From IMG/VR virus record IMGVR_UViG_3300035670_000974, positions 1 through 29,839 of that record: a stretch of DNA of 29,839 bases. The stretch is one strand, 5' to 3'. A program made the translations under genes and the position numbers. The notes below the pieces were generated by a model. The model saw only the letters and a program-made list of their open reading frames with translations. It had not been told where the DNA came from and made no database searches. The stretch is from a virus. Positions 6,981 to 15,351 of the stretch are shown in pieces. The first letter of the stretch is position 1; every line of letters starts with the position of its first letter.

Positions 6981-7648
6981 AAGAGTTCAGGGACGACCAA
7001 GGCCGCCCGTGGATGGTGGCACTGACTGTGGCGGCTGCCGATCGCGTCCGCGGCCTGGTCACGCTCGACGTCACCGAAGACGTCGACCAGCCAGACGGCA
7101 GCGTCCAGCGGCAGACGCGGGCGGTGCCGTTCGACCTGATCGACGCCGGCACCATCGGCAAGACGCTCGAGGTGCTGCGGACCAACTACGCCAAGATTGG
7201 GGAGATCCTCTACGCGATCTGCCGCGGCCAGGTCGAGGAACGCAAGCTGACCAAAGAACAGTTTCTCGACGGCCTGCGGGGCGACTCGCTCGAGGCGGCC
7301 CAGCTCGCCCTGGAGCAGGAGCTGGTAGATTTTTTCCCGCCGGGCCTCCGCAAAATGGTCGGACTCATGGCCGCCAAAATCCGCGAGATGGCGGACGAGG
7401 TCATGACCAAGGCGGAGGCCGAGCTGGCGAAGGCGACGGCGGCCGACCTCCTCGCACGATCTGGGACACCATCTGGGAGTCCGCCGGCATCCTGGGAGTC
7501 CACCCCGGCGAATGGACCCTCCGATCCCTCCTTATCGCCAGAAGCGCCCGACTCGAAATGGACTGGTGGCACACCGCCAACGTCCTCGCCCAGCAGGCAA
7601 ACCTCCACCGGTCGAAGCACGCGCCGAGCGTCGACCCACGCCGCCTAA
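6977..7648 (+). CDS. Tail assembly chaperone, upstream frame (gpG-like)
   Basis: The frame begins at GTG 6977, overlapping copy 3 of the tube genes. About 155 residues look like real protein: a beta-rich start, then helices including LRKMVGLMAAKIREMADEVM. After roughly residue 160 (position about 7455) the frame becomes a Ser/Pro/Thr-rich run with no protein-like pattern, although it stays open to 7648. At the same point the -1 frame begins to encode a tail chaperone T-type domain. This is the G/GT arrangement of long-tailed phages, in which a fraction of ribosomes shift to make a fusion that chaperones the tape measure. Confidence 0.75.
   Translation: MKEFRDDQGRPWMVALTVAAADRVRGLVTLDVTEDVDQPDGSVQRQTRAVPFDLIDAGTIGKTLEVLRTNYAKIGEILYAICRGQVEERKLTKEQFLDGLRGDSLEAAQLALEQELVDFFPPGLRKMVGLMAAKIREMADEVMTKAEAELAKATAADLLARSGTPSGSPPASWESTPANGPSDPSLSPEAPDSKWTGGTPPTSSPSRQTSTGRSTRRASTHAA
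7330..7336 (+). promoter_or_regulatory. Canonical -1 slippery heptamer in the tail chaperone gene
   Basis: The sequence T TTT TTC is in the zero-frame phase required for tandem -1 slippage (codons gaT TTT TTC). The -1 frame is open from here to 7746. It lies about 120 bases before the point at which protein-like coding changes frame, farther upstream than expected, so it is a candidate and not an established site. Confidence 0.4.
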
Positions 7649-7746
7649 ACCCGTTCGCCACGACCAAAAAAGCCGGCCGGCAGGCCACCCCAGAAGAAAT
7701 CAAAAAACTTCTAGGCCCCAACTGGCATGAGGTAAACACCGAATGA
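7441..7746 (+). CDS. Tail assembly chaperone, -1 frame extension (gpT-like domain)
   Basis: In the -1 frame relative to the gene above, recognisable protein starts near 7453 with RTIWDTIWESAGILGVHPGE and continues through a helical domain (EMDWWHTANVLAQQANLHR) to TGA 7744-7746. The W---wE-aGi-G--P-ewT plan is that of phage tail chaperone C-terminal domains. No convincing ATG or GTG with a ribosome binding site precedes it, so it is expected as the tail of a fusion rather than a free protein. The exact junction is uncertain; the left coordinate given is approximate. The stop overlaps the tape measure start. Confidence 0.65.
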   Translation, partial: GRPPRTIWDTIWESAGILGVHPGEWTLRSLLIARSARLEMDWWHTANVLAQQANLHRSKHAPSVDPRRLNPFATTKKAGRQATPEEIKKLLGPNWHEVNTE

Positions 7747-10115
7747 GCAGGGTACGGGGCGGGCAAGTATTCGTTGAAATCGGGGCCGATCCCCGCCGGC
7801 TGTTTAAGTCGCTGCAAGACTTGAACAAACACATAGGCCGGGTGGGGAGCCAGCTGCAGTCGCTGGGCACCCGGATGACAGCGTTCGGGGCGGCGCTCAC
7901 GGCTCCGCTGGCGCTGGCTACCCGGCAGTTCGCGACCTTTGACGACGCGATCCGGGCGACGGCCGCCGTGTCTGGGGCCAGCGGGGCGGCCCTGCAATCG
8001 CTGAACGACCGCGCCCGCGAGCTGGGGGCCACGACGTCGTTCACGGCGGTCCAGGTGGCCAACCTCATGACCGAGCTGGGCCGGGCCGGCTTCAGCCCCG
8101 ACGAAATCAACTCCATGACCGGTGCCGTGCTGGACCTCGCCCGGGCCACCGGCACTGACGCCACGCTGGCGGCTGGAATCATGGCGGCTACCCTGCGGCA
8201 GTTCGGCCTGGGTGCTACCGAAGGTGCTCGAGCGGCCGACGTCCTGACCAAGGCGGCCAACGCGACGTTCAACACGGTCGAGGGCTTGGGCGAATCGCTC
8301 AAATACGCCGGGCCGGTCGCCCAGTCGCTGGGCATGAGCCTCGAGGACACGGTGGCGGTCCTGGGCGTGCTCGGCAACGTCGGCATCCAGGGCAGCGAGG
8401 CTGGCACGGCCCTGCGGCGGCTGTCGGTGATCGCGGCCGGCAGCGGCGACGAGCTGCAGAAGCTGTTTGGCGTGACCAACACAGACGCGGCCGGCAACCT
8501 CAAGCCGCTGGTGGACATTCTCGACGAGATCAACACCGTCACGGCCGGGATGCCGGTGGCGGAGCGGACAGCCAAGATGGCCCAGGCGTTTGGCCTTTTG
8601 GGTATTACGTCCGCTAATGTGCTGTCGTCCAGCGCCGACGGCGTGAAGGGCTTGGCGGAGCAGCTGCGGAACGCCCAGGGCACTGCCGCGGCAACCGCCA
8701 AGGAAATGGACGCCGGGCTTGGCGGGGCGTTTCGGATCATGGCATCGGCGGTCGAGGGAACGGCCCTAGCGATCGGGGACGCGCTGGCTCCATCCATCCA
8801 GTACCTCGTCGAAGGCATCACACACGCGGCCGGCACGCTGACGGCGTTCATCAAAAACAACGAGGAGATGGTTGTCGGCATTGCCAAGGGTATCGCCACG
8901 TTTGCCGGGATCTCCGCTGCGATCCTGGGCATGGGCGTTGCCCTGTCGGCGGTGGCCGCGGCGTTTGGCCTTGTCCTGTCGCCCGTCGGGTTGATTGTGG
9001 CTGGTGTCGTCGGCCTGGTCGCAGCCGTCAACCAAGCCACGGGCGTCCTGGGCCAGTTGGCCGGCATTGCCTCGACCACGTTCAGCGGGATCTACGACGC
9101 TCTTGCGGCTGGCGACCTCGGCCTAGCCATGGAGATCATGTGGGCCGGAGTGCAGGCGGCCTTGATCCGCGGCGTCAATGCCACGATGGCCACATTTGAT
9201 TCGTGGGTGGCGTTTCTGCAGAACGTCTTCACCTACGCCGGCGTCGATCTGATGGCCGTCTGGGAATCGCTGTGGAGCGGCATTGTCCAAGTCTTAAACA
9301 CAGACAAAGCGATCGTTTTGGGTGTAGTCGACAACATCGTCAACGGCGTGATGGCAGCCTTTGACGCCATGGTGGCCGCAGTCAAAAAATCGTGGAACTG
9401 GGTGCAGTCCTTTATCGTCAAGGGCTACGACCTGGCCGAAGAGAACCGCAAGGTCGACAGCGAAATGCAGGCACGAGCCGCACAACGGTCGGCATCGCGG
9501 CCGGGCGTTCAAGGCCGCATGGCCCAGGCGGCAGACGAAAACGCCGCAACAGCCGCCGCAACGCAAGCCCGCATTGACGGCGCCAGGGCCAATGCCGACG
9601 CGATTGCCCAGGGACGGCTGGACGAGAACGCTCGCCGGGCCGCGGCTCGCGATGCGGACGCAGTAGCCTTGGAGGGCCGCGTGGGCGAGCTGCGGCAGAC
9701 GGCGGCCGATCGCCGGGCCGTCGCCGGGCAAGTCGGAGAGTTGGACCGAAACCTGGCCAGCGTCACGACCATGGACCAACTGCAGGAACTGGCGGGCACG
9801 TTCCGCGAGTTGCGCGACAGCGGCAAGCTCTCGGCAGAGCAGCTAGGCCGGCTGGAGTCGTCCCTAGATGACGCCAGCGAACGAGTCATGGAAGCCGGGT
9901 TGGGCGGCAGCGACGTCGGTCAAGCGGCTGCCGCTGGTGCTGCTGCCGCGCAGGCCACTGCCACGCAGTCGGCCGCCGAGGTCGTGGGAACGTTCAGCGG
10001 CGCTGCACTTGGCCAGCTCGGATTCGGCGGAAACCTGGCACAGCGGCAGCTCGACGAGCAAAAGCGGACGAACCAAATCCTAAACGACAAACTGGGCACC
10101 ACTGTGGCCGACTAA
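7743..10115 (+). CDS. Tail tape measure protein, TP901 type
   Basis: A 790-residue protein starting at ATG 7743. Residues of about 60-360 carry the TP901 tape-measure core, including FDDAIRATAAVSGASG, LGATTSFTAVQVANLM and the later GIQGSEAGTALRRLS. Around 375-440 are hydrophobic stretches (GISAAILGMGVALSAVAAAF; LSPVGLIVAGVVGLVAAV) typical of the membrane-active part. The C-terminal third is Ala/Arg/Glu-rich coiled coil. The protein sets tail length and is probably ejected into the host envelope during infection. At 790 residues it implies a tail near 120 nm by the usual 1.5 Angstrom per residue rule. Confidence 0.92.
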   Translation: MSRVRGGQVFVEIGADPRRLFKSLQDLNKHIGRVGSQLQSLGTRMTAFGAALTAPLALATRQFATFDDAIRATAAVSGASGAALQSLNDRARELGATTSFTAVQVANLMTELGRAGFSPDEINSMTGAVLDLARATGTDATLAAGIMAATLRQFGLGATEGARAADVLTKAANATFNTVEGLGESLKYAGPVAQSLGMSLEDTVAVLGVLGNVGIQGSEAGTALRRLSVIAAGSGDELQKLFGVTNTDAAGNLKPLVDILDEINTVTAGMPVAERTAKMAQAFGLLGITSANVLSSSADGVKGLAEQLRNAQGTAAATAKEMDAGLGGAFRIMASAVEGTALAIGDALAPSIQYLVEGITHAAGTLTAFIKNNEEMVVGIAKGIATFAGISAAILGMGVALSAVAAAFGLVLSPVGLIVAGVVGLVAAVNQATGVLGQLAGIASTTFSGIYDALAAGDLGLAMEIMWAGVQAALIRGVNATMATFDSWVAFLQNVFTYAGVDLMAVWESLWSGIVQVLNTDKAIVLGVVDNIVNGVMAAFDAMVAAVKKSWNWVQSFIVKGYDLAEENRKVDSEMQARAAQRSASRPGVQGRMAQAADENAATAAATQARIDGARANADAIAQGRLDENARRAAARDADAVALEGRVGELRQTAADRRAVAGQVGELDRNLASVTTMDQLQELAGTFRELRDSGKLSAEQLGRLESSLDDASERVMEAGLGGSDVGQAAAAGAAAAQATATQSAAEVVGTFSGAALGQLGFGGNLAQRQLDEQKRTNQILNDKLGTTVAD

Positions 10116-10118
10116 ATC

Positions 10119-11027
10119 ATGCCAACCTTTACCTGGGTCGAGGATAACACGTCACGCGGGGCCACCATCCACCGCCTGGGCAAGCGTGCCCAATCGACGT
10201 ACCGCAAAAGCTGGAAGATTTTCGGCACGACCAACGACGTAGCCGTCCACGACGACGTTAATGCGACGTTGTGGCAAAACTACATGTTCTGGCAGTACCC
10301 CGGGCAGCCTCAAAACAGGCTGCACGCCGAAAGCTACACGCTGGAATATCTAGGCGACGAGGCTTGGCATCTCGAGGTTAGTTACGCCAGCCAGGGGGCT
10401 GAGGATGACCAACAACAGGATCCCCTCAAGCGCTCTCGCTCGTTTGACACCGGCGGAGCCACGCAGCACATCACGCAGGCGATTCCGTCGGACACGTTTC
10501 CTTTTGGCGACCAGTCATTTCATACCGGATCGCCAGCGGCGCCCAACATGCGCGGAGCTATCGGCGTTGATGGCGACAGCGTGCAGGGCGTCGACATTGT
10601 CGTTCCGCAACTGACCTGGACGGAAACGTATGACGTTCCGGCCATATTTGTCACATCTGCGTATATAAAAAACGTGTCGAGTCTGACTGGCACGGTGAAC
10701 GATGCCACGTTTCGCGGGTTCGCTGCCGGGGAGGTCCTGTTTCTTGGAGCAAGCGGATCACAGCAGTGGGATAGCGACAAGGGAGACGGACCCTGGAGCC
10801 TGTCCTACAAGTTCGTCGCTAGTGCCAACCAAGGCAACGGAAAAACTTACCCGGCGATCAAGATTGGCGACATCACTGGCATAGAAAAAGACGGGCACGA
10901 CTACCTGTGGGTGCGGTACGAAGACCTGGTGGAAAATCAGACGCTGCTGAAAAAACCAAAGTTCGTTTACGTCGACAAGGTGTACCGGCGGGCGTCGTTT
11001 AATCAGTTGGGAATCGGAGTTGCCTGA
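10119..11027 (+). CDS. Putative distal tail or tail tip protein
   Basis: A 302-residue protein directly after the tape measure, where distal tail proteins are encoded. It is rich in beta strands and aromatic residues, with PTFTWVEDNTSRGATIHRL near the start, a central segment on a cargo of Gly/Asp/Thr, and DGPWSLSYKFVASANQG followed by ITGIEKDGHDYLWVRYED near the end. The latter part looks like a compact beta domain that I associate with conserved hypothetical phage proteins. No catalytic motif is seen. Its stop overlaps the next start (ATGA type), so the tail tip genes form one unit. Confidence 0.5.
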   Translation: MPTFTWVEDNTSRGATIHRLGKRAQSTYRKSWKIFGTTNDVAVHDDVNATLWQNYMFWQYPGQPQNRLHAESYTLEYLGDEAWHLEVSYASQGAEDDQQQDPLKRSRSFDTGGATQHITQAIPSDTFPFGDQSFHTGSPAAPNMRGAIGVDGDSVQGVDIVVPQLTWTETYDVPAIFVTSAYIKNVSSLTGTVNDATFRGFAAGEVLFLGASGSQQWDSDKGDGPWSLSYKFVASANQGNGKTYPAIKIGDITGIEKDGHDYLWVRYEDLVENQTLLKKPKFVYVDKVYRRASFNQLGIGVA

Positions 11028-11590
11028 TGAGTCGCGCAGACGGTCGAGTCCGGCCGGGCCAGCACATCAACACCGCGTTTTCTGCCAGGGCGTGGAACCG
11101 CGCCCAAGATGCGGCCGACATCGTGCTAGGGTCGATGGACGGACTAGTTGAAGGCGCTGGCCCTGGGACGCCGCGCGCGTCCAATGTCATCATCATTCTC
11201 AACAATGCAACGACAGACGTGGACCGGTTTGGGGTGCTCGGCGTTGTAGGTTTTGTGCCAATCGACCCGACGTCGTCAGAGTATGCCGCGTCCAGTTTTG
11301 CCCAGAGGCCCGTATTCGAGGGCCGCACGCCACAGCTTGAAACCTTGAGCCGGTTTGCGGTTTGCCTGGAACCGATCAAGCGATTGAGTTTTGGCAGGGC
11401 GATCGTTGGCGGGACGTTTGCCTGCAAGGTTCGCGTGAACGACGTGAATCATCATTACGCGGTAGCGCTGCCAGGCAGTACGACGCAACTGCAGAGCACC
11501 ACCTGCGGCCCGGTGTGGCTAGCGTGGAAAGATGTGTCCGACTGGTCCGAATCGACCCGGGACGATCGCTGGGCCGGTTGCGTGATGTGA
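11027..11590 (+). CDS. Hypothetical tail tip protein
   Basis: A 187-residue protein beginning MSRADGRVRPGQHINTAFSA, then a helix (RAWNRAQDAADIVLG) and a beta-rich body with NVIIILNNATTDVDRFGVLG and a C-terminal stretch ending WAGCVM. A short N-terminal helix that docks the subunit, followed by a beta domain, is common in phage tail tip and baseplate-like proteins, but no family is recognised. The start is fixed by overlap with the previous stop. Codon use is less GC-biased here than in the genes to the left. Confidence 0.5.
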   Translation: MSRADGRVRPGQHINTAFSARAWNRAQDAADIVLGSMDGLVEGAGPGTPRASNVIIILNNATTDVDRFGVLGVVGFVPIDPTSSEYAASSFAQRPVFEGRTPQLETLSRFAVCLEPIKRLSFGRAIVGGTFACKVRVNDVNHHYAVALPGSTTQLQSTTCGPVWLAWKDVSDWSESTRDDRWAGCVM

Positions 11591-12732
11591 TGAACCGAGA
11601 GTTTCCGTGCCGTTGCTGTGGCCTTGGCGTGGCGTTGGCCAACTTTACTGGGCTTCAGTCTGTATTTAACTTTTCATCAGCACGCCTCGGAACAAACTTT
11701 GCTATTCCGTCGGTTTCGCCACAGCTTGCGTTTGGCTTAGTAACGGATGCTAACGGATGGCAGGTGCTGCACGTCATCAACTTGCCAAAACTGTCCACCG
11801 GGACACTGGTTAGTGTGCAGCAGTCAACAATCGACAGGGTAGCGTACAAATACGATGACGATCGGCAACTTGTCTTGCTTCAAATCCGGTTGCGTGTTTT
11901 CAAAACTGGGCCTGAGCGGTGGCGCTGGGATCTCGACTACGAAATCCCGTTTACAGACTTTAATGACCTGATCGCTACCGGCAGGCTTTCGCTAAATCCG
12001 TTTCTTACGGCTGCCAATCATTCAGGAGTCGCAACAGATTCATTCTTTGTTCGTGGCCAAACCGTCTCTGGCCAGGCCAACGACGCTGGCGACCTCGGTG
12101 ATATCGTGCTGGCCTGGCCACCGTTTGAGTTGGACTTTGCCGATCATCGCCTGCTGTTCAGCATGACCGCCGAAAACCCGATTGTCATGGACCCATTTAT
12201 TGAGTCTAGGCAAGCCGTAAATCTGACGTGGGCGGCACAACAGTTTGAGTTTGTGTTCGACGCTAGCACTCAACAGCCTGAATACAACGTTGGCACGGAA
12301 ACGATATATCGCCAGACTTTCGAAGACACGATCACACACGGGTATGCGTCTGATTGCTACAACTGGGTTCGCGCTACTCACCGCGGCGTCGTTGAGCGAG
12401 ACCCACGCGCAGACCGTGAAGGCTTGTTTTACAGCCCGAGTCTAAACATCGACTTTTTGACCGCATCTGAGTGCCAAAACATTGGAACGGAAACGCCGGT
12501 TTCCATTAGCAACCTGAGCATGCGGTGGGGCATACATGGAGTCTGGTGGAACGCGTTCGCTGTCGATAACGTCGTGCAGGTCACCGAGACGTTTTCCGGC
12601 AACCCCTCAACGTCGCCTATTCTCAACGTAGCGCAGATCGGGTTTACCCCAGTGCAGCCATCGCCGCTAGGCCTAACTGAATCACAGATTGGCAGCGCTA
12701 TTGTTCGAGTGGAGGTTACACCGCTTGAATAG
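11590..12732 (+). CDS. Large hypothetical tail tip/fibre protein with N-terminal Cys cluster
   Basis: ATG 11590 overlaps the previous TGA (TGATG), giving 380 residues; GTG 11587 is an alternative. It opens MNREFPCRCCG, a tight cysteine cluster that could bind metal or form disulfides in the virion. The rest alternates aromatic and hydrophobic strands, with ERWRWDLDYEIPFTDFNDLI, AAQQFEFVFDAST and VWWNAFAVDNVVQVTETF, as in receptor-binding or tail tip proteins. Base composition is lower in GC than in the flanking genes, often seen in host-range proteins that are exchanged. The function is inferred from position only. Confidence 0.5.
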   Translation: MNREFPCRCCGLGVALANFTGLQSVFNFSSARLGTNFAIPSVSPQLAFGLVTDANGWQVLHVINLPKLSTGTLVSVQQSTIDRVAYKYDDDRQLVLLQIRLRVFKTGPERWRWDLDYEIPFTDFNDLIATGRLSLNPFLTAANHSGVATDSFFVRGQTVSGQANDAGDLGDIVLAWPPFELDFADHRLLFSMTAENPIVMDPFIESRQAVNLTWAAQQFEFVFDASTQQPEYNVGTETIYRQTFEDTITHGYASDCYNWVRATHRGVVERDPRADREGLFYSPSLNIDFLTASECQNIGTETPVSISNLSMRWGIHGVWWNAFAVDNVVQVTETFSGNPSTSPILNVAQIGFTPVQPSPLGLTESQIGSAIVRVEVTPLE

Positions 12733-13015
12733 CCGGCTGTGCGACATAGACGACTCGCTGCGTTGCACGTCGTGCGGCCGGCGGGCTGGGAGCCGACGCG
12801 TAATCCGCGCCTGCCGGCCGCGGCCAGGCATCGGTGACCGCGTTGCCGCGGCGCTGTCTGCCGTTGGCGTCACCCAGGCCCGCGCCCAGGCGGTCGCCCA
12901 GGCGTTTGGGCTGGCGGACTGTGGCTGCGGCGGCCGCCGGCAAATGCTGAATCGCGCTGGCTGGGCCATGGGGATCGGCACGCCACCCCCTCCGCCAACT
13001 GGGCCGACTGGCTGA
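12725..13015 (+). CDS. Cys-rich small phage protein (zinc ribbon plus CGC motif)
   Basis: TTG 12725 is chosen because GGAGG (12711-12715) lies nine bases upstream and it overlaps the previous stop. The 96-residue product has a first Cys pair in CTSCGRRAG, a helical middle (GDRVAAALSAVGVTQARAQA) and ADCGCGGRRQMLNRAGWAMG, then a Pro-rich end. Short phage proteins with a d-cgCa-R---LN--G ending are familiar as hypothetical proteins next to tail genes. Two Cys pairs separated by a helical domain suggest zinc binding. The role is unknown. Confidence 0.6.
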   Translation: MNSRLCDIDDSLRCTSCGRRAGSRRVIRACRPRPGIGDRVAAALSAVGVTQARAQAVAQAFGLADCGCGGRRQMLNRAGWAMGIGTPPPPPTGPTG

Positions 13016-13031
13016 AAATGCGGCCGAAAAT

Positions 13032-13072
13032 GCCATTTGACCTGTGGCGAACCAAGCCACAATGCAAATGGC
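13032..13072. other. Long nested stem-loop directly before a ribosome binding site
   Basis: GCCATTTG (13032-13039) pairs with CAAATGGC (13065-13072), and inside it TGTGGC (13043-13048) pairs with GCCACA (13056-13061) around a 7-nt loop; a three-by-three internal bulge separates the two stems. AGGAGG of the next gene starts at 13073, the base after the stem. No T-run follows, so simple Rho-independent termination is unlikely. Roles to consider are translation control, mRNA protection or an RNase III site at the late operon boundary. Confidence 0.6.
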
Positions 13073-13083
13073 AGGAGGCCACG

Positions 13084-13368
13084 ATGGCTCGCGTTCGTAA
13101 AACTCGCACGGTCTACATCGGAGACCAACGATGGAAAATCGTCCGCGCGACCTTACGTGGCAAATACGGCGACTGCGACTACACCAACCGGGTTATCAGG
13201 ATCCACCACACCCTGACCGGCACGGACCTCATGGACACGCTGCTTCATGAGTTGCTCCACGCTAGGTGGCCCGATTTGCTGGAGTCAAGCGTCGAAGAGT
13301 TCGCTGCTACGTTGACAGCAGTTCTAGAGGCAGAGAGGTTCGGCATGCACGATGAGGGGTACGAATGA
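13084..13368 (+). CDS. Minimal zinc metallopeptidase-like protein (HELLH)
   Basis: ATG 13084 follows AGGAGG (13073-13078); longer in-frame starts would place the hairpin inside the gene. The 94-residue product has HELLHARW with the HExxH motif at 55-59 and an EEF segment at 71-73 that could supply the third ligand. It resembles SprT- or ImmA-like minimal zincins that phages encode near structural or accessory genes. At 94 residues it is shorter than SprT (about 150-170) and lacks its zinc ribbon. The substrate is unknown. It could process a virion or host protein, or be a non-proteolytic fold. Confidence 0.65.
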   Translation: MARVRKTRTVYIGDQRWKIVRATLRGKYGDCDYTNRVIRIHHTLTGTDLMDTLLHELLHARWPDLLESSVEEFAATLTAVLEAERFGMHDEGYE

Positions 13369-13625
13369 CACAAGCCAGCGACATCGTCGCAGAGATCGCC
13401 CGCGCCATTCCATCGGGCCGTCCAGGTTCAAAACCGTGGTGGGAACGTACTGCTCCTGAACACGAGGACACGCTCGCTGCTATCCATTCCGCCTGGCACG
13501 CCGGCGAGTTTGGGCCGCGGCGAATCACGGCAGCTCGTGTGATCGCAAAGACGCTGAACGACATGGGCATTGAGATCGGGGAACAGGGGGTGATCGCGTG
13601 GTTAAAGCTAGCGCCAAGGTCGTGA
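13365..13625 (+). CDS. Small helical DNA-binding-like phage protein
   Basis: An 86-residue protein whose ATG overlaps the peptidase stop. The end (RITAARVIAKTLNDMGIEIGEQGVIAWLK), described by key residues, reads like two helices of a HTH module, as in small proteins that accompany phage terminase or packaging regulators. The first half contains GSKPWWERTAPEHEDTLAAI. Its last 28 bases overlap the start of the metallophosphoesterase gene. The function is unknown; DNA binding is an inference from the helical pattern. Confidence 0.6.
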   Translation: MTQASDIVAEIARAIPSGRPGSKPWWERTAPEHEDTLAAIHSAWHAGEFGPRRITAARVIAKTLNDMGIEIGEQGVIAWLKLAPRS

Positions 13626-14677
13626 ACGAGATCGCTGCGGCCGTAGCGTCGGAACAGCAGCTCGAGGCCGACGCCGAGATTGCCCGGCTGCGGAGCGAAG
13701 TGGCCACGCTGAAGGCCCGATACAAGGCCTCGTTGGCGCAGATTGACCGCGAGCGGGAGCGGGCGGACGCGATCGCGGGCCTGACCGGGATTAAGCCGGC
13801 CAGGCCGCCGGCGGCCAAGGCTAGGTCGAAACAGCACGACGCCACGGCTATTGTCGTGTTGTCCGATTGGCACATTGAGGAGCAGGTGGGAGAGGAGGTG
13901 GGCGACCTCAACCGCTACGACCTGGACATAGCCGACCGCCGCGTGGGCGAGCTGGTCGAGCGGATGACGGCCCTGGTCGAGCACGAGCGGCACCTAGTCA
14001 AGATCGACCGGATCGTGATCGCGGCCTTGGGAGATTTCCTGACCGGGCACATCCATGAAGATTGCGTCGAAACCACGCAGCTGCCGCCGCTGGCAGCGAT
14101 GCGGTACGCCGCCGAGCGGCTACGGATGGTCATCGACCGGGCGGCCGACCTGGCCAAGGAGGTGATCGTCGTGACCCAGCCGGGTAACCACGGCCGCAGC
14201 AACGCCGGCCGGCCGCGGATGGCGACCGAGCACGATCACAGTTTTGAACAGAACGCCTACCTCGTGATGGCGGCCGGCGAGAAACGCAAGAACGTCCGGT
14301 GGGACGTGGCCGTGTCGTACCTGGGCTACCTGGACCTCGAGGGGTTTATCGTCCGCTACCACCACGGGCACCAGATCGGTCGGTTCCAGGGCGGCGTTGG
14401 CGGGATCACGATCCCGGCCAACAAGGCGATCGCCCAGTGGAACCGCAGCCGCCGGGCCGACATCGACATTTTTGGCCACTGGCACCAGTGGGGCTGGCTG
14501 CGAGGCCGGTACGTGTCAAACGGCAGCCTGATCGGCATGAACGCATTTGGCCTGCGGATCCGGGCCGAAATGGAGGCACCCTGCCAGTCGTTCCTGGTTG
14601 TCGATCACCAGCGGCGGGACATTACCCGGGCGATGCCGATTTTTTGCGACCGCGACCTGCAGGCTGGCAAGTGCTGA
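13598..14677 (+). CDS. Calcineurin-like metallophosphoesterase
   Basis: A 359-residue protein starting at GTG 13598. After an N-terminal coiled coil (residues 20-60) the five metallophosphoesterase motifs appear in order: LSDWH (D90, H92), GDFLTG (145-150), GNH (196-198), HHGH (255-258) and GHWH (293-296). These bind two metal ions in a catalytic site. Related phage proteins may act on DNA ends, nucleotides or phosphoproteins; the coiled coil suggests dimerisation. All metal ligands are present, so an active enzyme is expected. The specific substrate is unknown. Confidence 0.9.
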   Translation: MVKASAKVVNEIAAAVASEQQLEADAEIARLRSEVATLKARYKASLAQIDRERERADAIAGLTGIKPARPPAAKARSKQHDATAIVVLSDWHIEEQVGEEVGDLNRYDLDIADRRVGELVERMTALVEHERHLVKIDRIVIAALGDFLTGHIHEDCVETTQLPPLAAMRYAAERLRMVIDRAADLAKEVIVVTQPGNHGRSNAGRPRMATEHDHSFEQNAYLVMAAGEKRKNVRWDVAVSYLGYLDLEGFIVRYHHGHQIGRFQGGVGGITIPANKAIAQWNRSRRADIDIFGHWHQWGWLRGRYVSNGSLIGMNAFGLRIRAEMEAPCQSFLVVDHQRRDITRAMPIFCDRDLQAGKC

Positions 14678-15312
14678 CCGACGAGCAACTGGCCGCCATG
14701 CGGCTGCGAAAGAACCGATTCATGGGCCAATGGACGGGCACATCGGGTGCCCTAGCCGCCGACTGTCACTATCTCATGGAGGACCGAAAAACGATGGAAT
14801 CGACGATTGGCCGGCTTGAACAGGAAAACGCCGCCCTGCGTGAGGCCGTTGAAACCAGGCTGGCAGCCACCGAGGAATCCTGTTGCGACGGAGGCCGCTG
14901 CCATCCCGAGGTCGTCGACGAGCCGGCCGCCATCCCGGTCGACTGGATCCTGCAGGGAGAGGCGGCCTTGAAGGCCGACCGAGAGGCTCCGCGGTTTCGC
15001 GGGGACAGCCTGCTGGACGCGCCGCCGGATGACGAGACGCCGCCGGCGGAGCGGCTGCTGCTGAAGACGCTCGAGGTGATCCGCGACCGCCGGCCGAAGT
15101 ACGGCGGGCCGAAGCAGCATTTCGCCCGCACCGTCGGCATGATCAACGCGGCTTTCGCGGGCGTGCTGAAACGCCCGCTGACCGAGGCCGACTGGGCTGT
15201 GATTATGACGCTGGACAAGGTGGCCCGGTATATGGGGCCGAGTAAGACCACAGACGGCCCCGTTGACCTCGCCGGCTACGCCGCCTGTCTCGCGGAAGTC
15301 GAGGCACCATAG
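14671..15312 (+). CDS. DUF6378-like phage protein with coiled-coil N-terminus
   Basis: GTG 14671 overlaps the previous stop and gives 213 residues; ATG 14698 is the alternative. A short N-terminal region with LEQENAALREAVETRL is coiled coil, then an acidic linker with CCDGGRC. From about residue 125 the protein carries a domain like DUF6378: RRPKYGGPKQHFARTVGMI, then LTEADWAVIMTLDKVARY and the closing DLAGYAACLAE. This domain is widespread in phages and is thought to have a MazG-related, nucleotide-binding helical fold, but its function is not established. Confidence 0.7.
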   Translation: MLTDEQLAAMRLRKNRFMGQWTGTSGALAADCHYLMEDRKTMESTIGRLEQENAALREAVETRLAATEESCCDGGRCHPEVVDEPAAIPVDWILQGEAALKADREAPRFRGDSLLDAPPDDETPPAERLLLKTLEVIRDRRPKYGGPKQHFARTVGMINAAFAGVLKRPLTEADWAVIMTLDKVARYMGPSKTTDGPVDLAGYAACLAEVEAP

Positions 15313-15351
15313 CCCCTGCGATTCGCTGCCTGGCTGCCGTAGCGTGGCGGC

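Noticed and set aside
7700-9079. Long minus-strand open frame (459 codons) opposite the tape measure gene
   Set aside because: Its product is Ala/Ser/Pro-rich without domains, and the plus strand encodes a clear TP901 tape measure. High GC keeps the antisense frame open.
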